DNA of 64,000 nucleotides, from contig NZ_KB976986.1 in the NCBI RefSeq assembly GCF_000399665.1, positions 3,342,733 through 3,406,732 of the forward strand. Direction: 5' to 3'. How positions within the stretch are numbered: the stretch's first letter is position 1; every line of letters begins with the position of its first letter. Of the stretch, positions 17,101 to 25,774 are shown piece after piece. A model generated the notes under the pieces. The model searched no databases. It was not told where the DNA came from and saw only the letters and a list, made by a program, of their open reading frames with translations. Source of the DNA: Acinetobacter calcoaceticus ANC 3811. Its GTDB lineage: Bacteria; Pseudomonadota; Gammaproteobacteria; Pseudomonadales; Moraxellaceae. Both the position numbers and the translations under genes were made by a program.

Positions 17101-17798
17101 CTGTTGTTTCTATTGGTAGTGGTAATCGTAGTAAACCCCTAGCTCAGTATGCATCGGGCCAAGGTTATAATTATGATGCGGTATATAATATTTATGATAA
17201 AGATGTAGCGGATAGAAATTTATACAAAGCCGATTTCGTATATCAAGCTCCAATCATAAATACTAATCAATTTGGCGAAATTACTAATTCAAACTGGAAT
17301 ACTTATGATGATGGTGCAGTTGCTTTGCTTTCTGCTACCCGTGGATGGATCTATCGATTTAAGTCAACCAATATTCAAGATGCTAAAGTATTTTCAACAC
17401 CAATTGTATTAAATCACCGTATTTTCGTTTCTACTTTTGATGGCGGAAAAGCTGGGATGTCTGGAGATTGTGGAGCAGGGGTAAAAGGAGAAAGCTTTTT
17501 AACTCAGTTCTGTATGCCTTTTGGACAATGTAGTAAATCGACCCTAACCGCTGAAAATGGTAGTGTTCAGTGTGCGCCTGGTGCAGATTGTTCACAGGGG
17601 GCAGGTATTCAAGATACTACTGTGGTAGATGATGGTAGTGGTGGTGGTGGTGGTGGTGGTGGTGGTGGTGACGGAAGTACTAATAATAAGAACTATTGTG
17701 TAAATATGGGGAACCGTGGTGTTACCACTATTGGCGGTATTATTGCATCGAGTAGTAGTAAAATGTGTTTAATACCACAACGCTGGTATGTCCGTTAG
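14130..17798 (+). CDS. pilY1: Pilus tip adhesin and assembly factor PilY1
   Basis: About 1222 residues from ATG 14130 (MDKKDLRFSC), 15 bases after the pilX stop and behind TTGGGGAA; an in-frame TTG at 14115 is weaker. The signal peptide ends near residue 35 (SSVSQA). The N-terminal half holds a von Willebrand A domain with MIDAS Asp55-Ile-Ser57-Gly-Ser59 (VLDISGSMG) and a later 'GIYVLTDGDPNG'. The C-terminal half is the PilY1 beta-propeller with the calcium loop 'DRNGDGLIDHLYFGD'. Near the end is a run of glycines encoded by ten GGT repeats, then a Cys-containing tail. PilY1 sits at the pilus tip, primes assembly, counters retraction and mediates adhesion. Length is typical. Confidence 0.95.
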   Translation: MDKKDLRFSCHPKLLTSAVAALCTGLVASSVSQASDIDIYQKAKAGDISLMFVLDISGSMGYPQLQNDAGACDIPSNVVQTGYSNVLSNNGIAEYKRYYCTATAPTYYYMKSGTSWYSCGNSNSKSDCITKLKSQPSTSGLTSISSNYNTYYYKAGPDTQYPDRITRVKDGMIDLLNGNTSKGILPISDDKLIGLTTFSRPTQFNTAGEPTSADNLRGQVRIPARRLDTVINGKTQRRILIEEIAKLGARGGTPTANAYAEAAASLMGTTTQGLTNSGFDYAGAGATSGGGYVRPDSITKQMTGTTTQCSGQGIYVLTDGDPNGNSSASGLMTKALSGKSFACTDSDTGWNCIQQFSQFLLNNGSNPVGLKIKTAVVGFGSDFNIIPSFNRSLSLAENLANINNSTASANQKEAAKWGVNASGGWYSGSSSQDVVSSVNAFLGDLGSEIPAVTTGSPTIPKDSLNPAVLQKQAYFPQFQPTPDKNYQLWAGNLKKYAVVNGVLKDRDNNSLISTATSTKGQILPNRDFWAYTDNDSTNDNADFNTPGSNSYTFKGGAWSQLLLTMNQTTQENRKLFTNRSSDGSTTTTLRQIKKTDLTDATYQTDGKRGYLMALLGYPMTVTQAKDPDHLVLNATATTALRQVGALMHSSPLLITNSGQITYTNGGIDTQNREDYVLFGTTQGLLHIAKAGKNDSTSVDSNGGKEVFTFVPNEMVEKQPEAFLKNDAMNGGVDNLYYGIDGPWASYTQYVLDSSRTGLTVGKGYGSEEGKQIVYGGLRMGGRSYYALNLQDMSNPKLLFQISPDEQKTYYNGSSNTYAALDNMGQSWSKPSIGWVNWKKSDGKTTERKRVIFVGGGYDAGYESDTYNPSISQGAGVYMFDADNGKLLWWASAKATTAQGAETYTQSDNLKYSVVSEIRTEDRNGDGLIDHLYFGDLGGQLFRIDLDNTAATNANFAKPPKLLLNLNNGAASPRFYEMPAFSVYDYNGTTFAVVSIGSGNRSKPLAQYASGQGYNYDAVYNIYDKDVADRNLYKADFVYQAPIINTNQFGEITNSNWNTYDDGAVALLSATRGWIYRFKSTNIQDAKVFSTPIVLNHRIFVSTFDGGKAGMSGDCGAGVKGESFLTQFCMPFGQCSKSTLTAENGSVQCAPGADCSQGAGIQDTTVVDDGSGGGGGGGGGGDGSTNNKNYCVNMGNRGVTTIGGIIASSSSKMCLIPQRWYVR
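17640..17669 (+). repeat. (GGT)10 trinucleotide repeat inside pilY1
   Basis: Ten perfect GGT units encode a polyglycine linker close to the PilY1 C-terminus. Slippage would change linker length in whole residues without a frameshift. Confidence 0.9.
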
Positions 17799-17811
17799 AA
17801 AGGAATAAGAG

Positions 17812-18288
17812 ATGAAACGTAAATTCACGTATTCTTTAGGCTTCACTCTTATTGAGCTAATGGTTGTGGTAGTGATTGTTGCTATTTTTGCGGCAGTTGC
17901 AATCCCTTCATATCAAGCCTATGTTTTGCGTGCTGATGCTTCACGTGCACAACAGCAAATACAACAAATTGCAGTACAGCTCGCGCGTCATAAATCCAGA
18001 AATTTTAATTATAAAGGTTTTTCTACTGGTGCTACCGCACCAGTACTTTTGCCTGTGGGTGCGACTGGCAGTACTATCAAATATCAAATAACGGTACGGG
18101 ATGGTGACGATACAACTAAACTCTTAACAGATCCTGCGGCTTTAGGGCAAAATTGGGTTGTTCGAGCAGAGGCTTCCGATCCTAATAATTTTACTTTTTT
18201 ATTTAATAGTAGAGGGTTACGTTGTAAGAACAAAACCACTAACAATGTTACCTATACAACTTGTGGTACTGGGGGGGAGTTGTGGTAA
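17812..18288 (+). CDS. pilE: Minor pilin PilE (first copy)
   Basis: A 158-residue prepilin behind AGGAATAAGAG. The leader MKRKFTYSLG is cut before FTLIELMVVVVIVAIFAAVAIPSYQAYVLRADASRAQQ, with Glu5 and the Pro of the helix kink. Two cysteines near the C-terminus ('RGLRCKNKTTNNVTYTTCG') make the disulfide loop. It closes the minor pilin operon together with a second PilE-like gene that overlaps its stop. In Pseudomonas PilE is the adapter between the tip complex and the major pilin. Confidence 0.9.
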   Translation: MKRKFTYSLGFTLIELMVVVVIVAIFAAVAIPSYQAYVLRADASRAQQQIQQIAVQLARHKSRNFNYKGFSTGATAPVLLPVGATGSTIKYQITVRDGDDTTKLLTDPAALGQNWVVRAEASDPNNFTFLFNSRGLRCKNKTTNNVTYTTCGTGGELW

Positions 18289-18746
18289 TTAAAACAAAAG
18301 GCTTTACCTTAATTGAGCTAATGGTTGTTGTTGCGATTATTGCGATTTTAGCAGCGATAGCTTATCCCTCTTATCAGGAACATATTCGTCGTACCAAACG
18401 TGTGGAAATGCAAACTACATTGCAACAAATTGCTATGCAGATTCAACGCTACAAAATTGCAAATTTTAAAGTAATAGGTGCAACAAGTACTGATTTAAAT
18501 ATAGCAGAATCTTATCCAGTACAGGGCACTCCTCTATATACAGTCAATTTAGCACCCGTTACCTCTGCTACTTTAACTGCTGAAACATGGGTGTTAACTG
18601 CAACACCGATTGTCAAAACTTCACAGTCTGGTGATGGAGATATTGTTTTAAATTATCGTGGTGAGCGTTGTTGGACAAAGGGGACCGATATTAACAGTGG
18701 TACGGCTTGTGTTCCTTCTGGAACTTCAAATTGGGATGGGCACTAA
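18282..18746 (+). CDS. Minor pilin PilE-like (second copy)
   Basis: I place the start at GTG 18282, behind GGGGGGGAG and overlapping the previous stop by a few bases, giving 154 residues (MVIKTKG cut before FTLIELMVVVAIIAILAAIAYPSYQEHIRRTKRVEMQ). A TTG at 18261 would give a longer leader. It is a close relative of the preceding PilE in the N-terminal helix. The head ends with the disulfide pair 'RGERCWTKG...GTACVPSG', the same pattern as in its neighbour. Tandem duplication followed by divergence is the likely origin. Confidence 0.88.
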   Translation: MVIKTKGFTLIELMVVVAIIAILAAIAYPSYQEHIRRTKRVEMQTTLQQIAMQIQRYKIANFKVIGATSTDLNIAESYPVQGTPLYTVNLAPVTSATLTAETWVLTATPIVKTSQSGDGDIVLNYRGERCWTKGTDINSGTACVPSGTSNWDGH

Positions 18747-18892
18747 TTTAAATTCAAAACTGCGGATAACTCAAAATTTAATCTTTCTTTCAGGGCAAAA
18801 ATCACGTAGAATGTTGCCCTCTATGAAAGGGGTTTGAAGTGTTGCCGATGGTCGGCGCAGGGATAATCCGTAAGAATTATAAGGCTTTTATC

Positions 18893-19144
18893 ATGGTTGT
18901 TATTCGTTTAGCACGTGGCGGCGCAAAAAAACGTCCATTCTATCAAATCGTTGTGACTGATAGCCGCAATGCACGTGATGGTCGTTTCATCGAGCGTATC
19001 GGTTTCTTTAACCCGACTGCACAAGGTCAAGCAGAAAAACTTCGTTTAGATGCAGACCGTTTTGCTCACTGGGTTTCTCAAGGTGCTCAACCTTCTGAAC
19101 GTGTTGCTTCTTTAGCTGCTCAAGCTAAAAAAGTTACTGCATAA
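18893..19144 (+). CDS. rpsP: 30S ribosomal protein bS16
   Basis: An 83-residue protein from ATG 18893 ([25 protein letters not shown]); a longer reading from 18839 is not conserved. The whole protein matches bS16, with '[15 protein letters not shown]' in the middle. It is the first gene of the conserved rpsP-rimM-trmD-rplS operon. It binds 16S rRNA early in 30S assembly. Confidence 0.97.
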   Translation: MVVIRLARGGAKKRPFYQIVVTDSRNARDGRFIERIGFFNPTAQGQAEKLRLDADRFAHWVSQGAQPSERVASLAAQAKKVTA

Positions 19145-19165
19145 TTTTTTTGTAGTAGGTAGCCC

Positions 19166-19714
19166 ATGACATCGACACAGAATGTTCCCGAAGATCGTAT
19201 TCAGATTGGACAGTTACGTTCAGCTTATGGATTGAATGGGTGGCTCTGGGTGTATTCAAATACAGAACCTATGAGCAACATGTTTGACTACCTGCCTTGG
19301 TACATTGAGACCAAGGCCGGTTGGCAAACAATAGATGTAAAACGTTGGAAACCACATGGCAAAGGCCTAGTTGTTGCTTTGAAGGATGTGAGTGATCGCA
19401 CTGGAGCAGAAAACTTGGTTGGCGCTAATATCTGGATTGCTAAGTCTCAACTGCCAAAAGCAGATGTAGATGAGTACTACTGGTCAGATTTAAAAGGCTT
19501 AACAGTGTTTGGTCTTGATGATGAAGAGCAGGAAGTAAACTTAGGTAAAATTCATGAGTTGTTTGAAACTGGAGCCAATGATGTGATGGTGGTACATGCT
19601 ACCCCAGACAGCATTGATTCAGAAGAACGCATGATTCCTTGGCATAAAGATGTAGTACAACGTGTTGATCTTGAAGCTGGTCGTATTTACGTCAATTGGG
19701 GCGTAGATTATTAA
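19166..19714 (+). CDS. rimM: 16S rRNA processing protein RimM
   Basis: A 182-residue maturation factor with the N-terminal RimM barrel ('RIQIGQLRSAYGLNGWLWVYSNTE') and the C-terminal PRC-barrel domain ('DEYYWSDLKGLTVFGLDDEE', 'VHATPDSIDSEERMIPWHKDVVQRVDLE'). RimM binds uS19 and helps form the 30S head. It lies 21 nt after rpsP. A small hairpin (TTAATCC/GGATTAA) without T-run lies between it and trmD. Confidence 0.96.
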   Translation: MTSTQNVPEDRIQIGQLRSAYGLNGWLWVYSNTEPMSNMFDYLPWYIETKAGWQTIDVKRWKPHGKGLVVALKDVSDRTGAENLVGANIWIAKSQLPKADVDEYYWSDLKGLTVFGLDDEEQEVNLGKIHELFETGANDVMVVHATPDSIDSEERMIPWHKDVVQRVDLEAGRIYVNWGVDY

Positions 19715-19756
19715 TCCTTTTAGGATTAATACAGCAGGAAAATAGAGGAGTCTGTG

Positions 19757-20512
19757 ATGTTCTTTGCAGTCATTACGCTTTTTCCTGAAATGTTTGAAGC
19801 GATTACAGCCTACGGCATCAGCGGACGTGCGGCAAAACGGGATATCGTACAAGTTACTTGTATTAACCCTCGTGATTTTGCTGAGGGAAACTACAAAAGA
19901 GTGGATGAACGTCCATTTGGTGGTGGCCCTGGGATGGTGATGATGGCTGAGCCTTTAGCGAAAGCAATAGCGCATGCCAAACAGCTTGCCTCACAAGCAG
20001 GACATGTTCATGTTCCTGTGGTGTATATGTCTCCACAAGGCAAAACCTTAAATGAACAGGCAGTACAGCAGTTTGTTGATTACGACGGCTTAATTGTACT
20101 GTGTGGACGTTATGAGGGAGTGGATGAACGTTTGATCCAGCATTATGTTGATCAGGAATGGTCAATTGGTGATTACGTTTTATCAGGTGGTGAATTGCCC
20201 GCTATGGTGTTACTTGACAGTATTATTCGCCGTTTGCCGAATGTAATGTCAGATGAACAGTCAGCAGTACAAGATTCTTTTGTTGATGGTCTTTTAGATT
20301 GTCCACAATATACAAAGCCAGACCATTTTGAGGGGCTGGATGTACCAGAAGTTTTAAAATCTGGACATCATGGCAATATCGAAAAGTGGCGTTTTGTGCA
20401 GCGGTATCAACGAACTTTAGAACGTCGACCAGAGTTGGCTGAAAAAGTAGAGTTGAATAAGCAGCAGAAAAAATGGCTAAAAGATGCTAAAGGGGATGGT
20501 GGTAATTCTTAA
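19757..20512 (+). CDS. trmD: tRNA (guanine-N1)-methyltransferase TrmD
   Basis: A 251-residue SPOUT methyltransferase from ATG 19757 ([25 protein letters not shown]), six bases after GAGGAG; a GTG three bases earlier is an alternative. The trefoil-knot motifs '[18 protein letters not shown]', '[16 protein letters not shown]' and '[19 protein letters not shown]' bind SAM. Asp in '[15 protein letters not shown]' is the catalytic-region acid. It methylates G37 of tRNAs with G36G37, preventing +1 frameshifts. Third gene of the rpsP operon. Confidence 0.97.
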   Translation: MFFAVITLFPEMFEAITAYGISGRAAKRDIVQVTCINPRDFAEGNYKRVDERPFGGGPGMVMMAEPLAKAIAHAKQLASQAGHVHVPVVYMSPQGKTLNEQAVQQFVDYDGLIVLCGRYEGVDERLIQHYVDQEWSIGDYVLSGGELPAMVLLDSIIRRLPNVMSDEQSAVQDSFVDGLLDCPQYTKPDHFEGLDVPEVLKSGHHGNIEKWRFVQRYQRTLERRPELAEKVELNKQQKKWLKDAKGDGGNS

Positions 20513-20731
20513 CCGCTATTCTCGGGAACGAAAGTTCTGCAACAAAACGAGAAGCAATGCTTCGAGTTAAAGCATGATTCTATTTAATGAATAGTTTTAT
20601 GTATATTCTAAGGCTCTTTATAGACATATTGTCATAAAGGGAAAGATAAACGGGTCGATATGCGTTTTAGCCTCTATCCCCAGCGGAACCTCAGACCTCT
20701 TCTGACTCCGCACATATTGGAGATTCCCACA

Positions 20732-21100
20732 ATGAGTGGTAAACATCCTTTAGTTCAAATTATTGAAAATGCACAGTTAAAAACTGATATCCCTGCTTTT
20801 GCTCCTGGTGACACTGTTATTGTCCAAGTTAAAGTAAAAGAAGGTGAGCGTGAGCGTCTTCAGGCATTTGAAGGTGTTGTAATCGCGAAGAAAAACCGTG
20901 GTTTAAACTCTGCATTTACAGTTCGTAAAATTTCTAGCGGTGTTGGTGTTGAGCGTGTATTCCAAACTCACTCACCAGTTGTTGCTAAAATCGAAGTGAA
21001 ACGTCGTGGTGACGTTCGTCGTGCTAAACTTTACTACCTCCGTGACTTGTCTGGTAAAGCTGCACGTATTCGTGAAAAATTACCAGCTCGTAAAGCGTAA
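20732..21100 (+). CDS. rplS: 50S ribosomal protein bL19
   Basis: A 122-residue protein from ATG 20732 ([17 protein letters not shown]); the in-frame reading from 20660 adds a non-conserved leader. It has the bL19 core '[35 protein letters not shown]' and '[24 protein letters not shown]'. It lies at the subunit interface. The 219-nt gap after trmD is longer than usual for this operon and includes a small GAAGCAATGCTTC hairpin, so rplS may have its own leader or promoter. A strong terminator follows. Confidence 0.96.
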   Translation: MSGKHPLVQIIENAQLKTDIPAFAPGDTVIVQVKVKEGERERLQAFEGVVIAKKNRGLNSAFTVRKISSGVGVERVFQTHSPVVAKIEVKRRGDVRRAKLYYLRDLSGKAARIREKLPARKA

Positions 21101-21113
21101 GCTTATACCGAGT

Positions 21114-21143
21114 AAAAAAATGCGCCTTTTGGCGCATTTTTTT
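21114..21143 (+). terminator. Terminator of the rpsP-rimM-trmD-rplS operon
   Basis: The stem TGCGCC/GGCGCA with a TTTT loop is flanked by A7 and T7 runs. It can also serve the converging lipase gene. Confidence 0.9.
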
Positions 21144-21152
21144 GTTTAAAAA

Positions 21153-22127
21153 TTATAGTCCTTGTAGTTTTAAACGGTTTGCATGTTGACGGTAAACCGA
21201 GACAGGATCTGAGGCAAAAATAGAACGTATCCCCAGCACTTGATTGACTTCATCTAAATGATTCCAGTTGTAATCATCACGAATTGTTTTACCAAATTTG
21301 GCGCTGCATCGGGAAACAAGACCATCATTATCACCAAATGGATCGACCACTAAACTACTGCCTGTAAGGGCGATATCAAATGGATCTAATGGATTAGTCA
21401 GAGCTTTATTTCCAGAGAAAGAATACATATAAATACCTTTCTCTTGGTATGTTCCTTCTCCACAAGAAGTGGTGGGTACACCCATAGGGAATTGAGCACT
21501 AAACTGAGCTGAACCTTTAGTTGATAAGCTATGGGCGCCTGCTAAAGAGTCATGCGGATAGCTAGTCGGATCTAGGCCTCCTGCCCAAGTAATTGCTGCT
21601 GAAAACCAGTTTACTAACGTTGCCAAGCCTGAAAGAGGAGTACCCTCAACGTTCAGAATGACATCTGCCATTGGTGAACCCTTATGAGGTGCACCAATCG
21701 TGGTAAGTGAGGCAACTTTTTCTGGCATGATACCGGCTACATAGCGAATTGTTGGACCCCCATGGCTATGACCGATTAAGTTGACTTTAGGCTTACCAGT
21801 AATGGCAATAATCTCTTCTACTTGCTGTGCAAGTTGTTCCCCACGCACTTCTGTTGAGTTAAATGGTGAAACTCTTGTAGCCCAGACATTTCCTCCATTA
21901 CGAGCAAGATCAGGAAGAATTTGGTACCAGTAATCGAGACCAAGTGTATCTGTTCCAACTCGGCTAAAGCCTGCCATACCGTGGTTAAAAACCATTGGAT
22001 ATTTTGTTTGTGCGTAAGATGAATATACGAACGAGCTTTTAACTTGTTCAGCATTTGTTGCATGGGCCGCTGAAATACTCAGTCCTGAGAGCATTGCAGC
22101 GCAGAAAAACATTAACTTCCTTTTCAT
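21153..22127 (-). CDS. lipA: Secreted triacylglycerol lipase, family I (LipA type)
   Basis: A 324-residue lipase with a signal peptide cleaved near residue 23 (SAAHA|TN). The oxyanion region is 'YPMVFNHGMAGF', and the nucleophile Ser121 lies in GHSHGG. The acid is Asp268 in 'GDNDGLVSRCS' and the base His290 in 'NWNHLDEVNQ'. Cys222 and Cys274 correspond to the family's single disulfide. This is a Pseudomonas-type foldase-dependent lipase exported by Sec and then by the type II system. The foldase gene lies just upstream on the same strand (83-nt gap). The chaperone-before-lipase order is the one known from Acinetobacter, reverse of Pseudomonas. Confidence 0.93.
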   Translation of the reverse strand: MKRKLMFFCAAMLSGLSISAAHATNAEQVKSSFVYSSYAQTKYPMVFNHGMAGFSRVGTDTLGLDYWYQILPDLARNGGNVWATRVSPFNSTEVRGEQLAQQVEEIIAITGKPKVNLIGHSHGGPTIRYVAGIMPEKVASLTTIGAPHKGSPMADVILNVEGTPLSGLATLVNWFSAAITWAGGLDPTSYPHDSLAGAHSLSTKGSAQFSAQFPMGVPTTSCGEGTYQEKGIYMYSFSGNKALTNPLDPFDIALTGSSLVVDPFGDNDGLVSRCSAKFGKTIRDDYNWNHLDEVNQVLGIRSIFASDPVSVYRQHANRLKLQGL

Positions 22128-22210
22128 TTTTTACTCACTATTTTTATTTTGTATGAAAAGCAGCTTTCTACTGCTAGTGAATGTTTAGCCAGTTCCCAAA
22201 AAGGAAAGGC

Positions 22211-23242
22211 TTAGTAATTAAATGGCAGTTCACCTCCCTGATCATGGACCGTTTCAAAAGTTCGAAGTCTTAGTTGTTCTTGTGATGAGTTAAACTGTTG
22301 TTGGCGTAATTGTTGTATGGCCTGGTTTTTAGCACTATCACTCATATTGCTTTTAAGAATTTCATCTCTTCCACCCAGATAACTGTTGACCCTTTGTTGC
22401 CAAGCATTCCGCTCTGTATCTAAAGTTTCTAATCTTTGAGTCGCTTCGGCTCCCACAAGTGCTGTACGCATTTGCCGAAGTTCTTCTGCTGAACCCTTGC
22501 GAGCTTTAATTTGTTTGGTCAATGTATGTAAATCATCAAGTTTAGAAAGTTCTTGCAGGTTTTGCTGCCAGTCTTCTGGAAGTTCTTCAAAACGTTCTTT
22601 AAGCTTTCGTGCTTTTTCAATTTCGCTTAGAGAAGAGTCTTCAAGTATCTGCATTCGATCTAGCGTATAGTTCTGATAGATATCTTCGTTAGAGAAGAGC
22701 CCTTCAATTTCAGAGGTCGAAAAGAAGCGTTTTCTTATATCCTGAATTGAATTAAAGATCTTTTGAAAATAATTTTTATCTTGTTGTTTTGCTGACGGCG
22801 TTTGGATCTGAGCAAGTTGTTCACGATATTTTAAATAACGGGTCCATAAGTCCATAATCTGTGAACGAGCTGGCTCTAAATATTGTCCTTGAACAAATTT
22901 CCCAAAGTGATTTTTGATTTGTTCTAAATCATTTTCTCCATATTGGGTAATAAAATATTCAAAACAGTCGCGGGTTTGACTATTTACGACCAAATATTGA
23001 GAACTATCAATTTTTAACTGGCAGTTAACTTCGGTGTCTTGCTGACTTTTACTGTGATACACATCTTCATTTCGTGATGAATGATCTGTCTGAGGAACCG
23101 ATGCTAAATTTTTAGCTTTATTTTCACTGATCTGAGCTGATGTGTTTTTTGAGTCAGGACTTAACCAATAGACACATGCAATGAGGCTCAAAATAAAAAA
23201 TCCGAGCACGCACCACAATACCTTCTTCTGCATCCCTTGCAT
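22211..23242 (-). CDS. lifO: Lipase secretion chaperone (foldase)
   Basis: A 343-residue protein with one N-terminal membrane anchor (about residues 7-27, 'VLWCVLGFFILSLIACVYWLS'), a variable Ser/Gln-rich linker, and a helical chaperone domain. The Lif signature is seen in 'FFSTSEIEGLFSNEDIYQNYTLDRM' (the R-x1-2-F-[DF]-x-[FY]-C-like entry lies earlier, at 'RDCFEYFITQYGE'). Long charged helices follow to the end. Lif proteins wrap around the lipase in the periplasm and drive folding before type II secretion. The gene is the first of a two-gene unit with lipA. RBS GGAAG lies about ten bases before the ATG. Confidence 0.92.
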   Translation of the reverse strand: MQGMQKKVLWCVLGFFILSLIACVYWLSPDSKNTSAQISENKAKNLASVPQTDHSSRNEDVYHSKSQQDTEVNCQLKIDSSQYLVVNSQTRDCFEYFITQYGENDLEQIKNHFGKFVQGQYLEPARSQIMDLWTRYLKYREQLAQIQTPSAKQQDKNYFQKIFNSIQDIRKRFFSTSEIEGLFSNEDIYQNYTLDRMQILEDSSLSEIEKARKLKERFEELPEDWQQNLQELSKLDDLHTLTKQIKARKGSAEELRQMRTALVGAEATQRLETLDTERNAWQQRVNSYLGGRDEILKSNMSDSAKNQAIQQLRQQQFNSSQEQLRLRTFETVHDQGGELPFNY

Positions 23243-23395
23243 AAAGATATCTTCCTTAAGTTTTAATTTGTTGTTTTTTTACTCGATCATTAATGTGCCA
23301 TAAAATAAGTGAAAAGGCACCTAAATATTGTGAAAATATCTTGCCGAATTTGCTAACATGTCGGCACTTTTTTCTAGCTTTGTGTTCCAATAAAA

Positions 23396-24301
23396 ATGAC
23401 GACAAAAAATCAAAAAATTTCTCGTCGCCATATTAGTGGTGTATTTCTATTAAATAAACCATTAGGGCTTAGTTCAAATGCGGCTTTGCAAAAAGTGCGT
23501 TGGTTATACCGCGCCCAAAAAGCAGGTCATACTGGAGCTTTAGACCCATTGGCGACAGGTTTACTCCCGATTTGTTTAGGAGAGGCCACCAAGTTCTCAC
23601 ACTATTTGCTGGACTCAACAAAGCGCTACCAAACCACCGTTCGATTGGGACAAACCACAACGACAGGTGATGTGGAAGGGGAAATTCTACAGGAGCGCTC
23701 TGTTCCTGTGCTCAGCCAAGAGCTTATTGAACAAGCCTTAGAAAAATTTAGAGGTGATATTCAACAAATTCCGCCAATGTACTCGGCTTTGAAAAAAGAA
23801 GGCAGGCCGTTATATGAGCTTGCCCGAAAAGGTATCGAGATTGAGCGTGAAGCACGTCCAATCACAATTTATGCCTTAGAGTTAATTGAATTTACTGAAA
23901 ATAGTCTCACTTTGGATGTAACTTGTTCTAAAGGAACATATATTCGTGTACTGGGCGAAGATATTGGTGAGGCACTTGGCTGTGGTGGGCATTTAACGAT
24001 GCTAAACCGGACTCAAACAGGACATTTTGAGCTCATTCCGAGTTATACCATTGAATATCTGGAAAGTCTTACAGAAGAGCAAAGAGAAGCTTTGCTACTT
24101 CCAGTTTATGCTCCAGTTGATCATTTCTTAAAAATTCAGGTGCCTGAAGGGCGTGAAAAGTATTTTTGCAATGGTTTAGAAAGCAATATTGAGCATTCTG
24201 CAGAAGCAGAAGTTTTAGTTTTTTCAGATGAGCGCTGTCTAGGTTTAGCTGAGATTACTGATAGAAAACGGTTGGTACCTAAGCGTATCTTAAATTTGTA
24301 G
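23396..24301 (+). CDS. truB: tRNA pseudouridine-55 synthase TruB
   Basis: A 301-residue pseudouridine synthase. The catalytic Asp50 lies in '[24 protein letters not shown]', and '[15 protein letters not shown]', '[21 protein letters not shown]' and '[15 protein letters not shown]' are the TruB blocks. A C-terminal PUA-like domain covers about 245-301. It makes pseudouridine 55 in the T-loop of tRNAs. In many genomes it follows rbfA; here it is a lone gene between lifO (divergent) and a permease gene 19 nt downstream, which may be cotranscribed. Confidence 0.96.
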   Translation: MTTKNQKISRRHISGVFLLNKPLGLSSNAALQKVRWLYRAQKAGHTGALDPLATGLLPICLGEATKFSHYLLDSTKRYQTTVRLGQTTTTGDVEGEILQERSVPVLSQELIEQALEKFRGDIQQIPPMYSALKKEGRPLYELARKGIEIEREARPITIYALELIEFTENSLTLDVTCSKGTYIRVLGEDIGEALGCGGHLTMLNRTQTGHFELIPSYTIEYLESLTEEQREALLLPVYAPVDHFLKIQVPEGREKYFCNGLESNIEHSAEAEVLVFSDERCLGLAEITDRKRLVPKRILNL

Positions 24302-24320
24302 TATATGTAGAGTATAGAGC

Positions 24321-25097
24321 ATGGGCATGGAATGGGATGTTATCCTGAGTTTGATCTTTTTTGCGTTTACTGCTGGAGCAATTGATGCTGCTGTGGGTGG
24401 CGGTGGACTCATCCAGATTCCCGGGATCATGAGCACTTTTCCTAATATGTCTACTGCTACCGTAATTGGTACCAATAAAGTCTCATCCATTTTTGGTACT
24501 GCATCGGCTGCTTATACTTTTGCAAAAAGAGTAAAGTTGCAATGGAAGCTTTTAGCAGTCATTGCTGTTTGTGCGCTAATTAGTTCATTTGCTGGTGCTG
24601 CTTGTTTATCGTTAATTCCTCAATCTGTATTACGACCTTTCGTATTCGTAATGTTGATTGTGATTGCAATTTATACGCTAGTTAAAAAGAACTTCGGACA
24701 GGTTCATACTGAGCAAAAAATTACTAATAAAATGCTGATTTTGGCTGCTATTGGTAGTTTGGCGATCGGTTTTTATGACGGTATTTTTGGTCCGGGTACG
24801 GGCAGTTTCTTTATTTTCTTCTTTATTCGTTTTTTACAAGTCGATTTTTTACATGCTTCAGCTTTGTCAAAAATCGGTAACTTTATGACGAATTTAGCTG
24901 CCCTGAGTTTCCTCATTCCGACAGGTCACGCTATTTTGCACATTGGTTTAATGATGGCAGTTGCAAATGTGCTTGGTTCTGTTGTTGGGGTACGTACCGC
25001 GCTTAAATACGGAAGTGGATTTGTTCGTATTATCTTTTTAATTTTGGTGAGTATTTTGATTTGCCGTTTGGGCTATCAAATGTTTGTTACGGGTTAA
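24321..25097 (+). CDS. TauE/SafE (TSUP) family sulfite exporter-like permease
   Basis: A 258-residue inner-membrane protein with about 8 hydrophobic helices in two repeats. Each repeat starts with the TSUP glycine motif: 'AGAIDAAVGGGGLIQIPGIM' near the N-terminus and 'GFYDGIFGPGTGSFFIFFF' near residue 155. 'TVIGTNKVSSIFGTASAAY' follows the first motif. The family moves sulfite, sulfoacetate and other organosulfur or carboxylate anions, but no substrate can be read from the sequence. It lies 19 nt after truB and may be on the same transcript. Confidence 0.9.
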   Translation: MGMEWDVILSLIFFAFTAGAIDAAVGGGGLIQIPGIMSTFPNMSTATVIGTNKVSSIFGTASAAYTFAKRVKLQWKLLAVIAVCALISSFAGAACLSLIPQSVLRPFVFVMLIVIAIYTLVKKNFGQVHTEQKITNKMLILAAIGSLAIGFYDGIFGPGTGSFFIFFFIRFLQVDFLHASALSKIGNFMTNLAALSFLIPTGHAILHIGLMMAVANVLGSVVGVRTALKYGSGFVRIIFLILVSILICRLGYQMFVTG

Positions 25098-25307
25098 ATA
25101 AGATTGAAAGTATGAGCTGTCCATAAAATGCAGTTCATACTTTTACGTATCATTTAAAGCTAGAAATATAAAAATCATTACAGAAGTTTACTAGAAAGAA
25201 AACTGTGTAAAAAATAGTCTCATTTTAAGCTACTTAAACATTATAAATTTCAACGTATGATAAACCTTGAAATAAAAAAGATTTTTTAGCTAAAAATGAG
25301 GAAGAGA

Positions 25308-25751
25308 ATGAATATTTTCGAAGCATTAAGAGAAAGCCATGAAAATCAACGTAGCCTTTCTGAACAACTTATTCAGACACATGGTTTAACCGAAGAAAGA
25401 AAAGAATTATTTGATGCATTAAAAAATGAATTGTATGCCCATTCAGTTGCCGAAGACCGTTATTTATATATTCCTTTAATGTTTGATGATGTTGGTTTAG
25501 ATATTACAAGACATGCTTTATCTGAGCATCATGAAATGGATGAGTTGGTCGAGCAGCTCGAAAAAACCGATATGAGTAGCCCAAGCTGGTTAGCAATCGC
25601 CAAACAGTTGAGTGAAACAGTCCATCACCATTTAAAAGAAGAAGAGCATAAATTTTTCCAACAAGCAGGAAAAATTCTTAAAGACAGTGAAAAAGAAACG
25701 CTGGGTAATAAATATTTAAAGGAATATAAAAAGTATAAAAAGCAGCAATAG
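25308..25751 (+). CDS. Hemerythrin HHE domain protein
   Basis: A 147-residue helical protein from ATG 25308, with GAGGAAGAG just before it; an ATG at 25296 is possible but has no RBS. The HHE ligands are seen as His in 'ALRESHENQR', 'HSVAEDRYLYIPL', His/Glu in 'DITRHALSEHHEMDELVEQL' and 'HHHLKEEEHKFF'. These bind a di-iron centre for O2, NO or iron handling. The pattern and length fit DUF/HHE single-domain proteins similar to those in nitric-oxide or stress responses. The 210-nt upstream gap is AT-rich and shows no clear operator. Confidence 0.88.
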   Translation: MNIFEALRESHENQRSLSEQLIQTHGLTEERKELFDALKNELYAHSVAEDRYLYIPLMFDDVGLDITRHALSEHHEMDELVEQLEKTDMSSPSWLAIAKQLSETVHHHLKEEEHKFFQQAGKILKDSEKETLGNKYLKEYKKYKKQQ

Positions 25752-25774
25752 TATTTAACTATGCTACTTTTTTA
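25744..25774. terminator. Terminator between hemerythrin gene and EamA gene
   Basis: A near-perfect stem AGCAATAGT/ACTATGCT (one bulge) is followed by a T6 run on the + strand. It includes the hemerythrin stop codon, and the converging EamA gene ends inside it. Confidence 0.5.

Noticed and set aside
20513..20731. Ribosomal protein leader (L19) regulatory RNA
   Set aside because: Small hairpins occur, but I could not match them to a known autoregulatory leader, so I mention them only under rplS.
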